Positions 54,401 through 62,152 of a stretch of DNA of 64,000 nt are shown piece by piece. Both the position numbers and the translations under genes were made by a program. The stretch is from a virus. The stretch is taken from IMG/VR virus record IMGVR_UViG_3300032224_001146, positions 1-64,000 of that record; one strand, 5' to 3'. The notes beneath the pieces are model-generated. The model did no database searches, was not told where the DNA came from, and was given only the letters and a program-made list of their open reading frames with translations. Positions within the stretch are counted from its first letter, which is position 1, and the number at the start of each line of letters is the position of its first letter.

Positions 54401-54593
54401 TATGCCAAGAATGACAACTGGCGGAAGATTAAAAATGGGTACGGGAGGTCTTGCTCAATCTGGCGGATCAGAGTATAATATTAATGTAACACTTAATGGA
54501 TCTAATTTAACACCAGATGATGTAGCCAACGCAATTGAAAGAAAGATGCGTCAGCTAAATGCTATGAACGGAACACAAAGGACATTTAATTGA
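48471..54593 (+). CDS. Tail tape measure protein (2040 aa)
   Basis: A 2040-residue protein, the longest in the window. N-terminal coiled coil, then the tape-measure core (~150-560): WGKNTQWAGRQLTVGLTVPM, TRLSVLGEVSRQDAMKATLA and KGLGGDVKDLALMMVAMKEG. Hydrophobic segments at ~545-580 (FVTLLAGLTAVAGPIIMLTG) and ~1180-1270, Ala-rich coiled coils at ~1570-1740, and two late YGGGDVIPAMLEPGESVVTK / SDSIPTMLSNGEYVIKASSV modules. It sets the tail length; by usual scaling this suggests a very long tail (~300 nm). The C-terminal modules often contact the membrane or wall. Confidence 0.92.
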   Translation: MTENINTQITASADFSSLIGQIHQAVSQLTLLQQKIGASNVALSQQIAASNNAFANTLKNSNQFSTHFVTLASDTEKFGKALDSGKLKLRDYYNSWQQYHRQGASLIKDLAKQQAAMQNAIIQPMGRNGQGQMQFNVHVPTGIDELANKTRIAKQEMSILNKVMSDGATQLINWGKNTQWAGRQLTVGLTVPMAAFGQAAAQSFLQVDAELVRLTKVYGGLAQTSQAELGKVRSDTIKTAKELSGAYGVNFKETIALAADIAATGKQGNELMGSLKETTRLSVLGEVSRQDAMKATLAIQNAFKQNTTELGQSIDFLNAVENQTSTTLQDLVNAIPKAGPVVKGLGGDVKDLALMMVAMKEGGVDAASAANGLKSALGSLINPTKNAKTLFRGFGIDLQGIVNNNAGHVTETILALQNALDKLNPLQKQQALETLFGKYQFARMGALFDNLGKKGSQTLQVLDLMKASTQELAGVASRELAQQTESASGKYKRALESLKADLATVGSGFLGVSANLLKIADGILKAFNALPGPVKKFVTLLAGLTAVAGPIIMLTGVFSNFLGYVMKGFAGIRAFFSHADKFKLLTPEIVAADEAAMIMEKTFYSDAEAAMVLKNALTALKLEMRQIAEMASSNTITAKPLVQNISNATHGGTVPINGLDFAHYNPQARLSEEDRLKQTFHTSIPLDPTTNKKIGENPQMMVMPGTGIPKVQGLTMINGATTGVNAVEAAKWNTMMTTMAMRTKTQMAEVERVLDTTGQLPAEFMADFNLILPKMQNIAATAAQSSARVARSAEAGILTVEESQRALQAINAKMIERMNALSIASGVPIERMTMVPGTNTQVATGTAAMKNQDYNMRSVTRTGAGRVGGLTSKISNALKVGVRRIKLQDGAVGIGGIQKYAGGVIGAGLTLGLKAARALSLVGARAGQKAYKFKSAFGVFGKTLPGQTADSINLLLRTGKMPVGDYVRSLMLAGRGRVAGGTDSFISALKHNGIISELDEAYLLNDLSDAYLSRISRQKFIGDANNPYADVSNKLIGQTFANRPEILNLWKQFSRQAPARTSIGRRSTNWKNIVLDHNGQKITISGKEFKGSKQDNSIFLHATNQSGYDRKIGRYAGGITRLPGYGGGDVIPAMLEPGESVVTKQATSKYAPVLQAMNQGTLPGFKIGVVGVGKAVAAMGIAEGGRRIGENIGGPIGSTISFASQLFGYGAGLSMFSREGAKAGRVAGMFSSITAKFPGLFAKTVFGLSRFNVALAVGIPALTYGINKYKEYQENQRLTALGYGLTADAAKKAGLRYTDFNGKMKDAIANAQLMKEKNHLIYESMTQSNTPLKITIEEYKKLKETVSKTMPDYIKLVNITNSKDVGSLAVQLKAQFISAGKSAEDATKMVYALIAASNKSAMAGKAIGSQDFAGVTDAQTASVQTVKTFATSTKLSNGKAQTQAFMTALQGIDAAILDIEANAKKMGKPVDAAAVQFEAINKGAGKSVTLTKSMIDNLKNENPELAKILNTSDNIQSAWAKYKLLIGGSTADLVTLTGQAAIALQTMDAAIEKSVVSGLGASGGMLEKTNARLKTLYDDKAKYEKQAAGQSAKAQIDSKAQLKSLNDQIDKINKKAEAEKKALEDKAAAEDIVLQIQQKRLEYQNAIATGNMQAAAQAQLEVDRLQKQQQLTAGVNAIEEKRQKDVAPLQAQIDALNAAQDKLANSATLASDALNKTNKEIADLETKASLVTAAFTRLEKGLNEQGDAYKKTQTYKDDIAALAKAIADGKFATPGISDTKTVYSGAYPTTVKKTPAEMAEEYLNSARKGLEAGISANTVYLNAKAVLDADKKASGTQYTTSELFKKQSYTLTGEGQDAMYDKGGTIKQQVRTSLLSQNDGKNFKIGDRFTVNGHTYGVKKGSLFNNTYGMQIVEIDMANKADGGIIRGPGTGTSDSIPTMLSNGEYVIKASSVKSIGVPALDNLNKMASGGLVARYDMPRMTTGGRLKMGTGGLAQSGGSEYNINVTLNGSNLTPDDVANAIERKMRQLNAMNGTQRTFN

Positions 54594-55051
54594 GCACAGT
54601 ATATTTACCAGTAGGTTCTGCACTCTTTGTTGATACATCAACAACGGATACACCAACATGGCAAAAATTAACTGAGCATAATAGATCTCCAATTTCATTA
54701 GATATTACAAGAATTGAACAAAATTTAAGAACATCAAATGGCACATTGAGAAAGCTTTTTATCGCAGATAAAAAAACATTCAATACTTCTTGGAGCATGC
54801 TACCAGCACTATCTACAATGACTGTAGACGGTGGATGGGGTGCAAGAGAGATGAGAGATTTTTACCTTGGATCTAAAGGCAAAAATTCATTTAAAATAAA
54901 ACTATCATATAACGGAGTAACCACAGAAGATAATATAGTCGTATCTTTCCAGAGTGCCAACTTTTCAATTATTAAAAGAAACGTTAAGGCAAAATCAACT
55001 GATACACCCCAAGAGTTTTGGGATGTTACTATATCGCTGGAAGAAGTATAA
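54590..55051 (+). CDS. Minor tail protein (153 aa)
   Basis: A 153-residue protein starting at TTG 54590, overlapping the tape measure stop (TTGA). The pattern TWQKLTEHNRSPISLDITRI, then MREMRDFYLG-like basic stretch, then FKIKLSYNGVTTEDNIVVSF and FWDVTISLEEV fits a small beta-rich tail-tip protein, in the position of a distal tail (Dit) protein. It ends overlapping the next gene (TAATG). Confidence 0.6.
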   Translation: MSTVYLPVGSALFVDTSTTDTPTWQKLTEHNRSPISLDITRIEQNLRTSNGTLRKLFIADKKTFNTSWSMLPALSTMTVDGGWGAREMRDFYLGSKGKNSFKIKLSYNGVTTEDNIVVSFQSANFSIIKRNVKAKSTDTPQEFWDVTISLEEV

Positions 55052-57021
55052 TGATTGTTGTTCCACAAACCGCCAAAGATTTAATATCTAAAAGCACTAC
55101 ACTCAACATGGGTGTTGGGGCTACAATTGATATTAATGTTAATTCAATGGTTGATTTTACAGACTCATCAATTACTGGAAATGATTATACAACAATTGGT
55201 GGAAGACAACCATTTAAAAAACTATTTCCTTTAGATACTATAATTAAACCATTAAGACCAGTTTCCGCTGGAGTTAAATACGGAATTTTTGGTGATATTG
55301 CAAATCAAAGTTATGGTGATCCATCAACAGTTACATTTAAGCCTTCAGGTCAAACAGCTACAACTAAATATCGAACATATTACGCTGGAACAGACACCTA
55401 CTATAAGTATTGGGTAAGCCCTAAAAATGTTAATGCAGTCATAAACATTACATACCCTAAAACAGTTTATGCTAATAAAGTTGTAGTAACTTTTGAAATT
55501 AGCCATGCAATGCCATCAGCATGGACTGTAGCAATTGGCGACTCAACAATATCTGGCACTTCAGCAGATATTAAAAACTTTAACTCTATAAACTATGATG
55601 CAGGAAGTCTTACACTATATTACAATGGAACGTCATGGTCTAAGAATTCTAATGATTTAAATTTAAATTCTTATAAGAGCTTTACAACAACTTCCTTGAC
55701 AGCAACTAATCCAGGCGGTTATATTGGTGTTATTGAATTTGCACCACATTGGGTTAGGGATCTTACAGATTATGTAGTTGATTTTGATATTAGAAAAGAA
55801 TCTTCATCTAGTACAGAAGCTTTAGTTCCAGTTGGAAATATTACTGCCAACTCACTTAATATGTCATTAAATAAATATGATTCAGCAGCAATGTTTTTTC
55901 AGTCTTATAATAAGTCAAGCACAATAGATTTAACAAAAATGTATTTGTATAAGCAAGCACAAATTAATGTTTACCTAAAGTTATATGATTCAAATGCAGC
56001 AGACGCAGATTCAAAAACAGATTCAAAAGGAAAGTACTATAAGATTAATCAGGGTACATTTTATTTAGATAGCTGGGACATAACAGAATTTGGTGATCTA
56101 ACTTTATTTGGACTAGACTCTGCAAAGATACTTCAGGACACATTGGCACCAGACATAATGTGTGAATCATTTTCTTCTATAGCAATTATTAGAAGGCTAT
56201 TAGATTCTGTCGGATACACAAACTATAACTTTAATTATAATACTTCAGATAGCTCAATCATATCTCCAAAATATTGGTGGTCTGACAGTACTACAACAGT
56301 GTGGGATAACCTTCAATCTCTTTGCCGTGACGCACAAATGAGTGCTGTAGTTGACGAAAATAATGTTATGCAGATTTACACAAGAGATTATATATATGAT
56401 AATGCAAGAACTACACAGCACACATTTAGAAATGCAACATCTGGAACAGATTTAGCAAATATAGTTTCATTAACCAAAAAAGATTTGCCATCAGCAAATC
56501 AAGTTAAAGTAATTTATTATACAGTTGTTTCATCAGCTTATGATCAAAATAGTGCACCACTATGGACATCAGGAGATTCTTATTTAGCAGCAGCTGCTTT
56601 AGCATCGGACCTACTTACTTCAACTTTACCAACTTCAAATACAAAAGTTTATATGAAGTTAAATCCAATCACAGTAAATGATTTGTCTTCAGAACAAGTT
56701 GTATATAGTTTTAATGGTCATTTTTTAATTGGATCTGAAATTATTGAATATGATGCTATAGAATATCAGTATGTGGATATTGATAGTGCACAAGATGTAA
56801 CTGTTGATATTACTGGTGAGTCAGACCTTTTAAAGAACAAAGGAAAAGCAAGAATTATAAGTAATGCTGGAAATGATTCTTATAAGTCTACCTTTATCCC
56901 AACAGGAAGATACAGAATTAAAACCAGAGGTGCCTTTGGCACAAAAATAGCAGATCATTTTGTTGATGCTAAAAATGCAGCATTAGGCTGGAATGGATAT
57001 CAAGGGGTGATTTGGAAATAA
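55051..57021 (+). CDS. Tail tip/baseplate hub protein (656 aa)
   Basis: A 656-residue protein starting at 55051 (TAATG). The N-terminal ~250 residues look like a beta-sandwich (VNAVINITYPKTVYANKVVV, WTVAIGDSTISG) as in carbohydrate-binding modules. From ~255 the tail-hub type region starts (VPVGNITANSLNMSLNKYDS, then TFYLDSWDITEFGDLTLFGL and LLDSVGYTNYNFNYN). It probably forms the tail tip ring that carries the fibres. Confidence 0.65.
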   Translation: MIVVPQTAKDLISKSTTLNMGVGATIDINVNSMVDFTDSSITGNDYTTIGGRQPFKKLFPLDTIIKPLRPVSAGVKYGIFGDIANQSYGDPSTVTFKPSGQTATTKYRTYYAGTDTYYKYWVSPKNVNAVINITYPKTVYANKVVVTFEISHAMPSAWTVAIGDSTISGTSADIKNFNSINYDAGSLTLYYNGTSWSKNSNDLNLNSYKSFTTTSLTATNPGGYIGVIEFAPHWVRDLTDYVVDFDIRKESSSSTEALVPVGNITANSLNMSLNKYDSAAMFFQSYNKSSTIDLTKMYLYKQAQINVYLKLYDSNAADADSKTDSKGKYYKINQGTFYLDSWDITEFGDLTLFGLDSAKILQDTLAPDIMCESFSSIAIIRRLLDSVGYTNYNFNYNTSDSSIISPKYWWSDSTTTVWDNLQSLCRDAQMSAVVDENNVMQIYTRDYIYDNARTTQHTFRNATSGTDLANIVSLTKKDLPSANQVKVIYYTVVSSAYDQNSAPLWTSGDSYLAAAALASDLLTSTLPTSNTKVYMKLNPITVNDLSSEQVVYSFNGHFLIGSEIIEYDAIEYQYVDIDSAQDVTVDITGESDLLKNKGKARIISNAGNDSYKSTFIPTGRYRIKTRGAFGTKIADHFVDAKNAALGWNGYQGVIWK

Positions 57022-58406
57022 TGGCACTTCAATACGACGTATACGGATATCAAGCAACACAGGCAAGCGTTGCATCTCCTGCAAATACATCAACTGGCAC
57101 ATATGATGGTGCAGAAAAAGTTTCATATACAGTTGGAAAAGAATTCAATGTTTCAAAATCTTTACTTACTATAAATACAGATTCAAATGACACAACAAAT
57201 TCAATAATTGTTAAAGGTTCTGGCATTGATACTTCTGGAGAATACTTTGCTTTTGGAACAACTATGTTTTTTAAAGCAACGTTAAACGATACAAAACAAT
57301 CAGGTGGCTGTGGATTTTTTTTAAATGCTTCTTCAAATGGGGCAACTGGATATTACGTTTCTGTTGCTACAACATCTACTGCTGCAGCTCAAGGTGGAAA
57401 CTCATTTAACTTTTATAAAATTATTAATGGTAAAAAGTATGTGCTGCAGGACTCTCAATCTGTTAGCGATGCAGCAAAATTAAGGGGTATATACAACGGA
57501 TCCTCATATAAGATAGATATTTTTGTGGACTATGGATCAACTAGTACCACACTTATTGCATATGTAAATGGATTTAAGATAACTGCAACTGATGCAACAA
57601 AAACAATTGGTGGAGTTTCTGTAGATAGACTTTCAAAAACAGCAGTCATAGCACTATATGCAAATCTTGGAACGGCAGCATTTGATTATGCTTATGCAAT
57701 GCCTATTACAAAATCACAATATGACTCAGCATCACTTTATAATATTTACAAAGATAATTTTATTAAGGCTGGAATTGATATGGCTTACGGAGATTTGTTT
57801 GTTACTGGATTACAACAAACTGATTCAACCACAGCCACAAAATACATAGATGAGTTTGGCCCAGTTGCCAGAGAAATTAGAAATATTAAAACTAGATACG
57901 ATTCATCTCCAGCAATTCCAAAATACGTAACTACTGGTTTAAATCAGGCTGTCTCATTACTTGGACAAAAACTTGGGGTGTTTACTGGAGAAGCTTATGT
58001 TTTAAATAACACAGGCACCTATGTACCATTAAGCGACGGTGCAATGACATCTTTTGCTATTATTGGTCCAACAATTAGCAAGAGTAGCCCAATTGAATAT
58101 ATGGATACAGAAATTGATAAGTATTCTCCACAAGAGCCAGTCACATTTGACTCTCAATGGATTCAAAGAGAATCAGATGCCAAGAACCTGTCTGACTGGA
58201 TTAAAAAGCAATGGAAAAATAAACAAAGGGTAATAGATATAAACGTGTTTGGAAACCCATTAGTATCTGTAGCAGATATTATTGTTGTTGATTATCCTTA
58301 TAATGATTTAACAAATACTCAAAAGTTTGTTGTAACAAATGTAACTCAAGCATGGAAGGATGGGTTAACTACCACTATTACGGCTAGATCTATATATAGC
58401 CAATAA
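57021..58406 (+). CDS. Tail tip protein with lectin-like middle domain (461 aa)
   Basis: A 461-residue protein, start at 57021 (TAATG overlap; a longer frame from 57012 lies in the previous gene). It has a beta N-terminus, a ConA-like region (FFKATLNDTKQSGGCGFFLN, SSYKIDIFVDYGSTSTTLIA) and a C-terminal part resembling the end of tail hub proteins (VTFDSQWIQRESDAKNLSDW, KQWKNKQRVIDINVFGNPLV, FVVTNVTQAWKDGLTTTITA). The C-terminal block suggests that this gene and the one before were split from one hub gene. Confidence 0.6.
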   Translation: MALQYDVYGYQATQASVASPANTSTGTYDGAEKVSYTVGKEFNVSKSLLTINTDSNDTTNSIIVKGSGIDTSGEYFAFGTTMFFKATLNDTKQSGGCGFFLNASSNGATGYYVSVATTSTAAAQGGNSFNFYKIINGKKYVLQDSQSVSDAAKLRGIYNGSSYKIDIFVDYGSTSTTLIAYVNGFKITATDATKTIGGVSVDRLSKTAVIALYANLGTAAFDYAYAMPITKSQYDSASLYNIYKDNFIKAGIDMAYGDLFVTGLQQTDSTTATKYIDEFGPVAREIRNIKTRYDSSPAIPKYVTTGLNQAVSLLGQKLGVFTGEAYVLNNTGTYVPLSDGAMTSFAIIGPTISKSSPIEYMDTEIDKYSPQEPVTFDSQWIQRESDAKNLSDWIKKQWKNKQRVIDINVFGNPLVSVADIIVVDYPYNDLTNTQKFVVTNVTQAWKDGLTTTITARSIYSQ

Positions 58407-58410
58407 ATGG

Positions 58411-58416
58411 TATAAT
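58411..58416 (+). promoter_or_regulatory. GG-TATAAT -10, leaderless configuration
   Basis: TATAAT directly preceded by GG and followed 6 bases later by the ATG at 58423, with no Shine-Dalgarno sequence. The -35 region has no good match. Confidence 0.5.
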
Positions 58417-58422
58417 AAAATT

Positions 58423-58875
58423 ATGACCAAGCCAACTAAAGTTTCCAGTAATCAAGTTGCTAAAAATTCCCCAATATTTTTAGTTGCTGGCTCACCAGAG
58501 CTTGTTGATTTAGATCCATCTTTTGTTAGAATTGTTGGTGGAGATTTAGCAAGTAAATATGCACAAGCTTATTTGCATGGCGGAGATTTTGGTGGATCAT
58601 CTGGAGACCCAGACAATCCAACTAAGCCAGAAGATCCTAATAATCCAAATGGTCCAAAGGATCCCTCTTGGGTTGACAAGCCAAAAGCTGATGAAGGCGA
58701 TGCAAGTTATACTATAGGTCTTAGAGGGTTAGCACCAGATCTTTCTGATATTCAAATTTTAAAACAGGAAGTTGATTTTAGTGTTGTCCCACCTAAAGTA
58801 AATATTACATTTAGAGTGCATAATTCTACTGGAAGGCAAGTGATTGGATTGAATGCGTTGGTTCCTAAACAATGA
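58423..58875 (+). CDS. Tail protein with Pro/Asp/Asn-rich linker (150 aa)
   Basis: A 150-residue protein with an N-terminal helix-strand part (LVAGSPELVDLDPSFVRIVG), a flexible linker rich in Pro, Asp, Asn and Gly (residues ~58-95) and a C-terminal beta segment (VVPPKVNITFRVHNSTGRQV). It probably joins the tail tip to a fibre. The linker is a low-complexity type seen in tail attachment proteins. Its stop overlaps the next start (ATGA). Confidence 0.6.
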   Translation: MTKPTKVSSNQVAKNSPIFLVAGSPELVDLDPSFVRIVGGDLASKYAQAYLHGGDFGGSSGDPDNPTKPEDPNNPNGPKDPSWVDKPKADEGDASYTIGLRGLAPDLSDIQILKQEVDFSVVPPKVNITFRVHNSTGRQVIGLNALVPKQ

Positions 58876-59747
58876 TTACTAAATTTGGAAAAAGATTTTT
58901 AACCTCTTATCTTGCAGGAGGATCAGCATTCCCAGCTCAAGAGATGGCATTTGGAATAGATTCAACAGCAGTAAATGCAAGTGGGAATGATACAAGACTT
59001 GGTTTTGAATTTTATCGTTTCCCAGTCTCACTTGCTACAATTGATATTCAAACAGATAGCAATGGAGATAGCACATATGCAGTTGTATACAAAACAACTG
59101 TCCCGCAAGATGTTGCTGGAATAATTAAAGAGGTTGGTTTATATCCATCAAGTAAGCAATCTTTAAATGCTACAGATAGCAAATTTATTACAGATTTTGA
59201 AAACAACATGTTATGGTTTGATGCAGATTTATACAACCCACAATTAGTAACAACACCTACTCCTAGAGTTGGTGCCACCATGTTTAAAGTACAGTCCGTA
59301 TCAAATTCATCAAAAGAATTTATTTCAAAGGTTGACACCTTTAACCTTGCTGGATATAGTGCAAATGACACAATTACATTAGCTTATAATCAGGAAGACA
59401 ACAATCTATCTTCTATTAAAATAAAGTTTTATAGTTCGGATACAGATTATTTGTATACTACTTTTAACAATTTTTCTTCAACAGGAGAAGCAATTAAAAA
59501 AGCAGCTTTATCAACATTAGCAATTAGTGGCAATCCAGATTCAACATCAATTATTAAAGTTGGAGTAGAGGTAGCAGCTAAATCTTCTGGTAATACTGTT
59601 GTGTATTTAGATGGGCTAAGAATTAATGACGAGGACACCTTTGATCCTAAATATGGAATCATTGCTAGATCAGTATTAAGTTCACCGCTTACAAAACTTG
59701 CTGGAAGACCTGTTGATATAGAGTTTAGATTGGCATTGAACTTTTAA
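58872..59747 (+). CDS. Tail tip/fibre base protein (291 aa)
   Basis: A 291-residue protein starting MITKFGKRFLTSYLAGGSAF (ATGA overlap with the previous stop). It has a beta pattern with AQEMAFGIDSTAVNASGNDT, YAVVYKTTVPQDVAGIIKEV and VGLYPSSKQ, an architecture seen in proteins that form the base of tail fibres in actinobacteriophages (from memory). A lectin-like C-terminal half follows (TLAYNQEDNNLSSIKIKFYS). Confidence 0.65.
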   Translation: MITKFGKRFLTSYLAGGSAFPAQEMAFGIDSTAVNASGNDTRLGFEFYRFPVSLATIDIQTDSNGDSTYAVVYKTTVPQDVAGIIKEVGLYPSSKQSLNATDSKFITDFENNMLWFDADLYNPQLVTTPTPRVGATMFKVQSVSNSSKEFISKVDTFNLAGYSANDTITLAYNQEDNNLSSIKIKFYSSDTDYLYTTFNNFSSTGEAIKKAALSTLAISGNPDSTSIIKVGVEVAAKSSGNTVVYLDGLRINDEDTFDPKYGIIARSVLSSPLTKLAGRPVDIEFRLALNF

Positions 59748-62149
59748 TGGCAAACTTAAACATTCCTGCTGATTTAACTTTTACTGGTTTTCCAGATCCA
59801 TCAGATAAAAATTATTTTGATGTTACAGTAAAAGGTTTAAACCCAGATACACATTATGGAATTCAATTTCAATGGTTGTTTGCAGATGGCACAAAAAGCG
59901 ATTGGTCTGCAACAAGGGATGTTCTTTCAAGTTTAATTACAACACCAGGACAGCCAGACCTTGGAGTTAATGATGTTGTTGGTGGACCTGGATATATTAA
60001 GGTTACATGGTCTGGAACGGCTGGTGGATCAACAGCAACAGATGTTGCAAGAGTAGATGTTTATATTAGCGGAGCACCATTTGATGGAACAAAGCCAGCC
60101 GATTCATTTGTAGCTTCAGGAACAAAAACAATTACTGCCCCAGCAGGTACATATATAGTAAAGCTTAAAGCATTGCGTTCTGACGGTACTACATCATCTT
60201 TATTTAGCGTAACAAGAACAATTACAGTTCAGGGAATTGGTCAAGTTGTAGAAACACCCACACTTCCAACAGGACTTTCAGTTACATCAATTCCATTTGG
60301 AACACAGGTTTCATGGGATGGTACATACGTATCTTCAACATTTAAAGGTTTTCAATCTATTGTAATTAATGCTTCAACAACAAATGTTGGTGCTTCAGTT
60401 ACAACAGAACCAGGAATACCAGTAGCACAGCTATCTGTAAATAATGCAAAGAATAGTGCAAACATACCTTTGGGTGCTAATGTCGGATATGCTTTTGACA
60501 CATTCTATTATTACATTGCAACTAATACAGATGGAACCGTGTATAAAGAAAATGGCGTTGCCACATGGACAAGAATTAATTCTGTTGGAGTCAGACCAAC
60601 AAAAGCAAATAAAATAGATCTTGAAAATGGTGTAATATCTATTGAAAATCTTGTCGCTGGAAATGGTGCATTTACAACATATCTTAAAGCTGGTGCAGAT
60701 ACTGGTGCAAGAGTTACACTTAGTGGTTTAACAACAACTACAAATGGTGTTCTTCCAGGATTAACAATTTACAAATCTGATGGTACAACTCCAGCAATGA
60801 GAGCAGACTTTTCTGGCAATCTTTCTTTTAGTGGGGACATAAGTGGTGCAACAGGTACACTTACTAATGCTTTAAATGTTGGAACAGCAGTTAATGGAAA
60901 ATATCCATTTAGTGTTTCTGGTAGCGGAATATTAAATTCCACTGCTGGATCAATAGGTGGCTTTACAATTGATGCTACTTCATTGCAAGCAAACAATAAT
61001 ACTTTTCAGTTAGACAGTACAAACGGAAGACTTGCTGTTGGTCCTATTAGTGGATCACATATTGAAATTGATGGTACAAGTGGAATTCTTCACAAGTCTA
61101 GCTCATCTGCATCTGGCAATTTTCAATTAACTTCTTCTGGACACCTTACACTTGGATCAAGTTCTGGATCAGGAAATTATTTAGAATGGGATGGAACTAA
61201 TTTAAATATTCGTGGCGGACTTACAATCACAAGTGGTGCAACTTATGATGATATTCAGTATTCAAAAAATAATGTTGGCGGTATAGTTACACTTACAGAC
61301 AGCCTTGCAACTGGTACGGGGTTTAATAATGGAACTGGAAAAAGCTTAACAGATCTTGTTGATTTTTACAAATCTTTAGATAGATTATTTACTGGAGATT
61401 ATACAAAAGTTGATGGTGGAAAAATTAGTACTGGAATTATTCAGTCTACAGGTTATGTTACTATAAACCAAACCAACGTTCCAGCAACAACTATTAATTT
61501 AAATAGTGGAGAATTTTCTATAGGTGCTGGTGCATTGACATTTAATTCAAATACTAAAGAAGCAGTTCTTACACTTAATGCTACACATGATCAACCATTT
61601 CAAATTAAAGCAGTAGCAGGGACTTCATTGAGTGCTACTAGCTCAACATATAACTGGGATGGAACTACTGACTCTTTAGGAGGTACAGATGCTGATACAA
61701 CTATTCGCAGTGTTGATACTTCTTCAGTTTCTTTAAGTGCCACAGAAACAATTGGTATAATTCAAAAAAATACATCTGGTTCAACTGGTCCAAGACTATT
61801 AATGTCTACTGGATCTGGAGGGTTTACAGAAATTGGTGCTTATGGGTCAACTTTTAACTCTTCAATTATTTTTAATAACGGTCACATTATATTTAAATCA
61901 AACCTTTCTAGCCCCTATGTCATGCAAGGTCTTGGGTCTACCACTCACCCAAGTTATAGTTATGCAGATATTCCTACTACGTTAAATATTAATGCACAAG
62001 GAACTCTTAGCAGAGGAAGAGCTTTTTTCCGTTCTGGAAATACAGAAACAAACATCCTTACGGGAAGATATTCAGCAAATAACAATCAGCCCGTTGGTTA
62101 TTCTTGGATAGGTGTATCTGGGGATATTATTTTTAGTACAGCGGATTAA
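59747..62149 (+). CDS. Central tail fibre/host-specificity protein (800 aa)
   Basis: An 800-residue protein. Three fibronectin III-like domains at the N-terminus (HYGIQFQWLFADGTKSDWSA; IKVTWSGTAGGSTATDVARV; LSVTSIPFGTQVSWDGTYVS), then a shaft (KIDLENGVISIENLVAGNGA; GGFTIDATSLQANNNTFQLD) and a C-terminal knob-like region with LNINAQGTLSRGRAFF. The fibronectin-plus-shaft layout is typical of J-like central fibre proteins. It is a candidate for the main receptor contact. Confidence 0.75.
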   Translation: MANLNIPADLTFTGFPDPSDKNYFDVTVKGLNPDTHYGIQFQWLFADGTKSDWSATRDVLSSLITTPGQPDLGVNDVVGGPGYIKVTWSGTAGGSTATDVARVDVYISGAPFDGTKPADSFVASGTKTITAPAGTYIVKLKALRSDGTTSSLFSVTRTITVQGIGQVVETPTLPTGLSVTSIPFGTQVSWDGTYVSSTFKGFQSIVINASTTNVGASVTTEPGIPVAQLSVNNAKNSANIPLGANVGYAFDTFYYYIATNTDGTVYKENGVATWTRINSVGVRPTKANKIDLENGVISIENLVAGNGAFTTYLKAGADTGARVTLSGLTTTTNGVLPGLTIYKSDGTTPAMRADFSGNLSFSGDISGATGTLTNALNVGTAVNGKYPFSVSGSGILNSTAGSIGGFTIDATSLQANNNTFQLDSTNGRLAVGPISGSHIEIDGTSGILHKSSSSASGNFQLTSSGHLTLGSSSGSGNYLEWDGTNLNIRGGLTITSGATYDDIQYSKNNVGGIVTLTDSLATGTGFNNGTGKSLTDLVDFYKSLDRLFTGDYTKVDGGKISTGIIQSTGYVTINQTNVPATTINLNSGEFSIGAGALTFNSNTKEAVLTLNATHDQPFQIKAVAGTSLSATSSTYNWDGTTDSLGGTDADTTIRSVDTSSVSLSATETIGIIQKNTSGSTGPRLLMSTGSGGFTEIGAYGSTFNSSIIFNNGHIIFKSNLSSPYVMQGLGSTTHPSYSYADIPTTLNINAQGTLSRGRAFFRSGNTETNILTGRYSANNNQPVGYSWIGVSGDIIFSTAD

Positions 62150-62152
62150 AAT

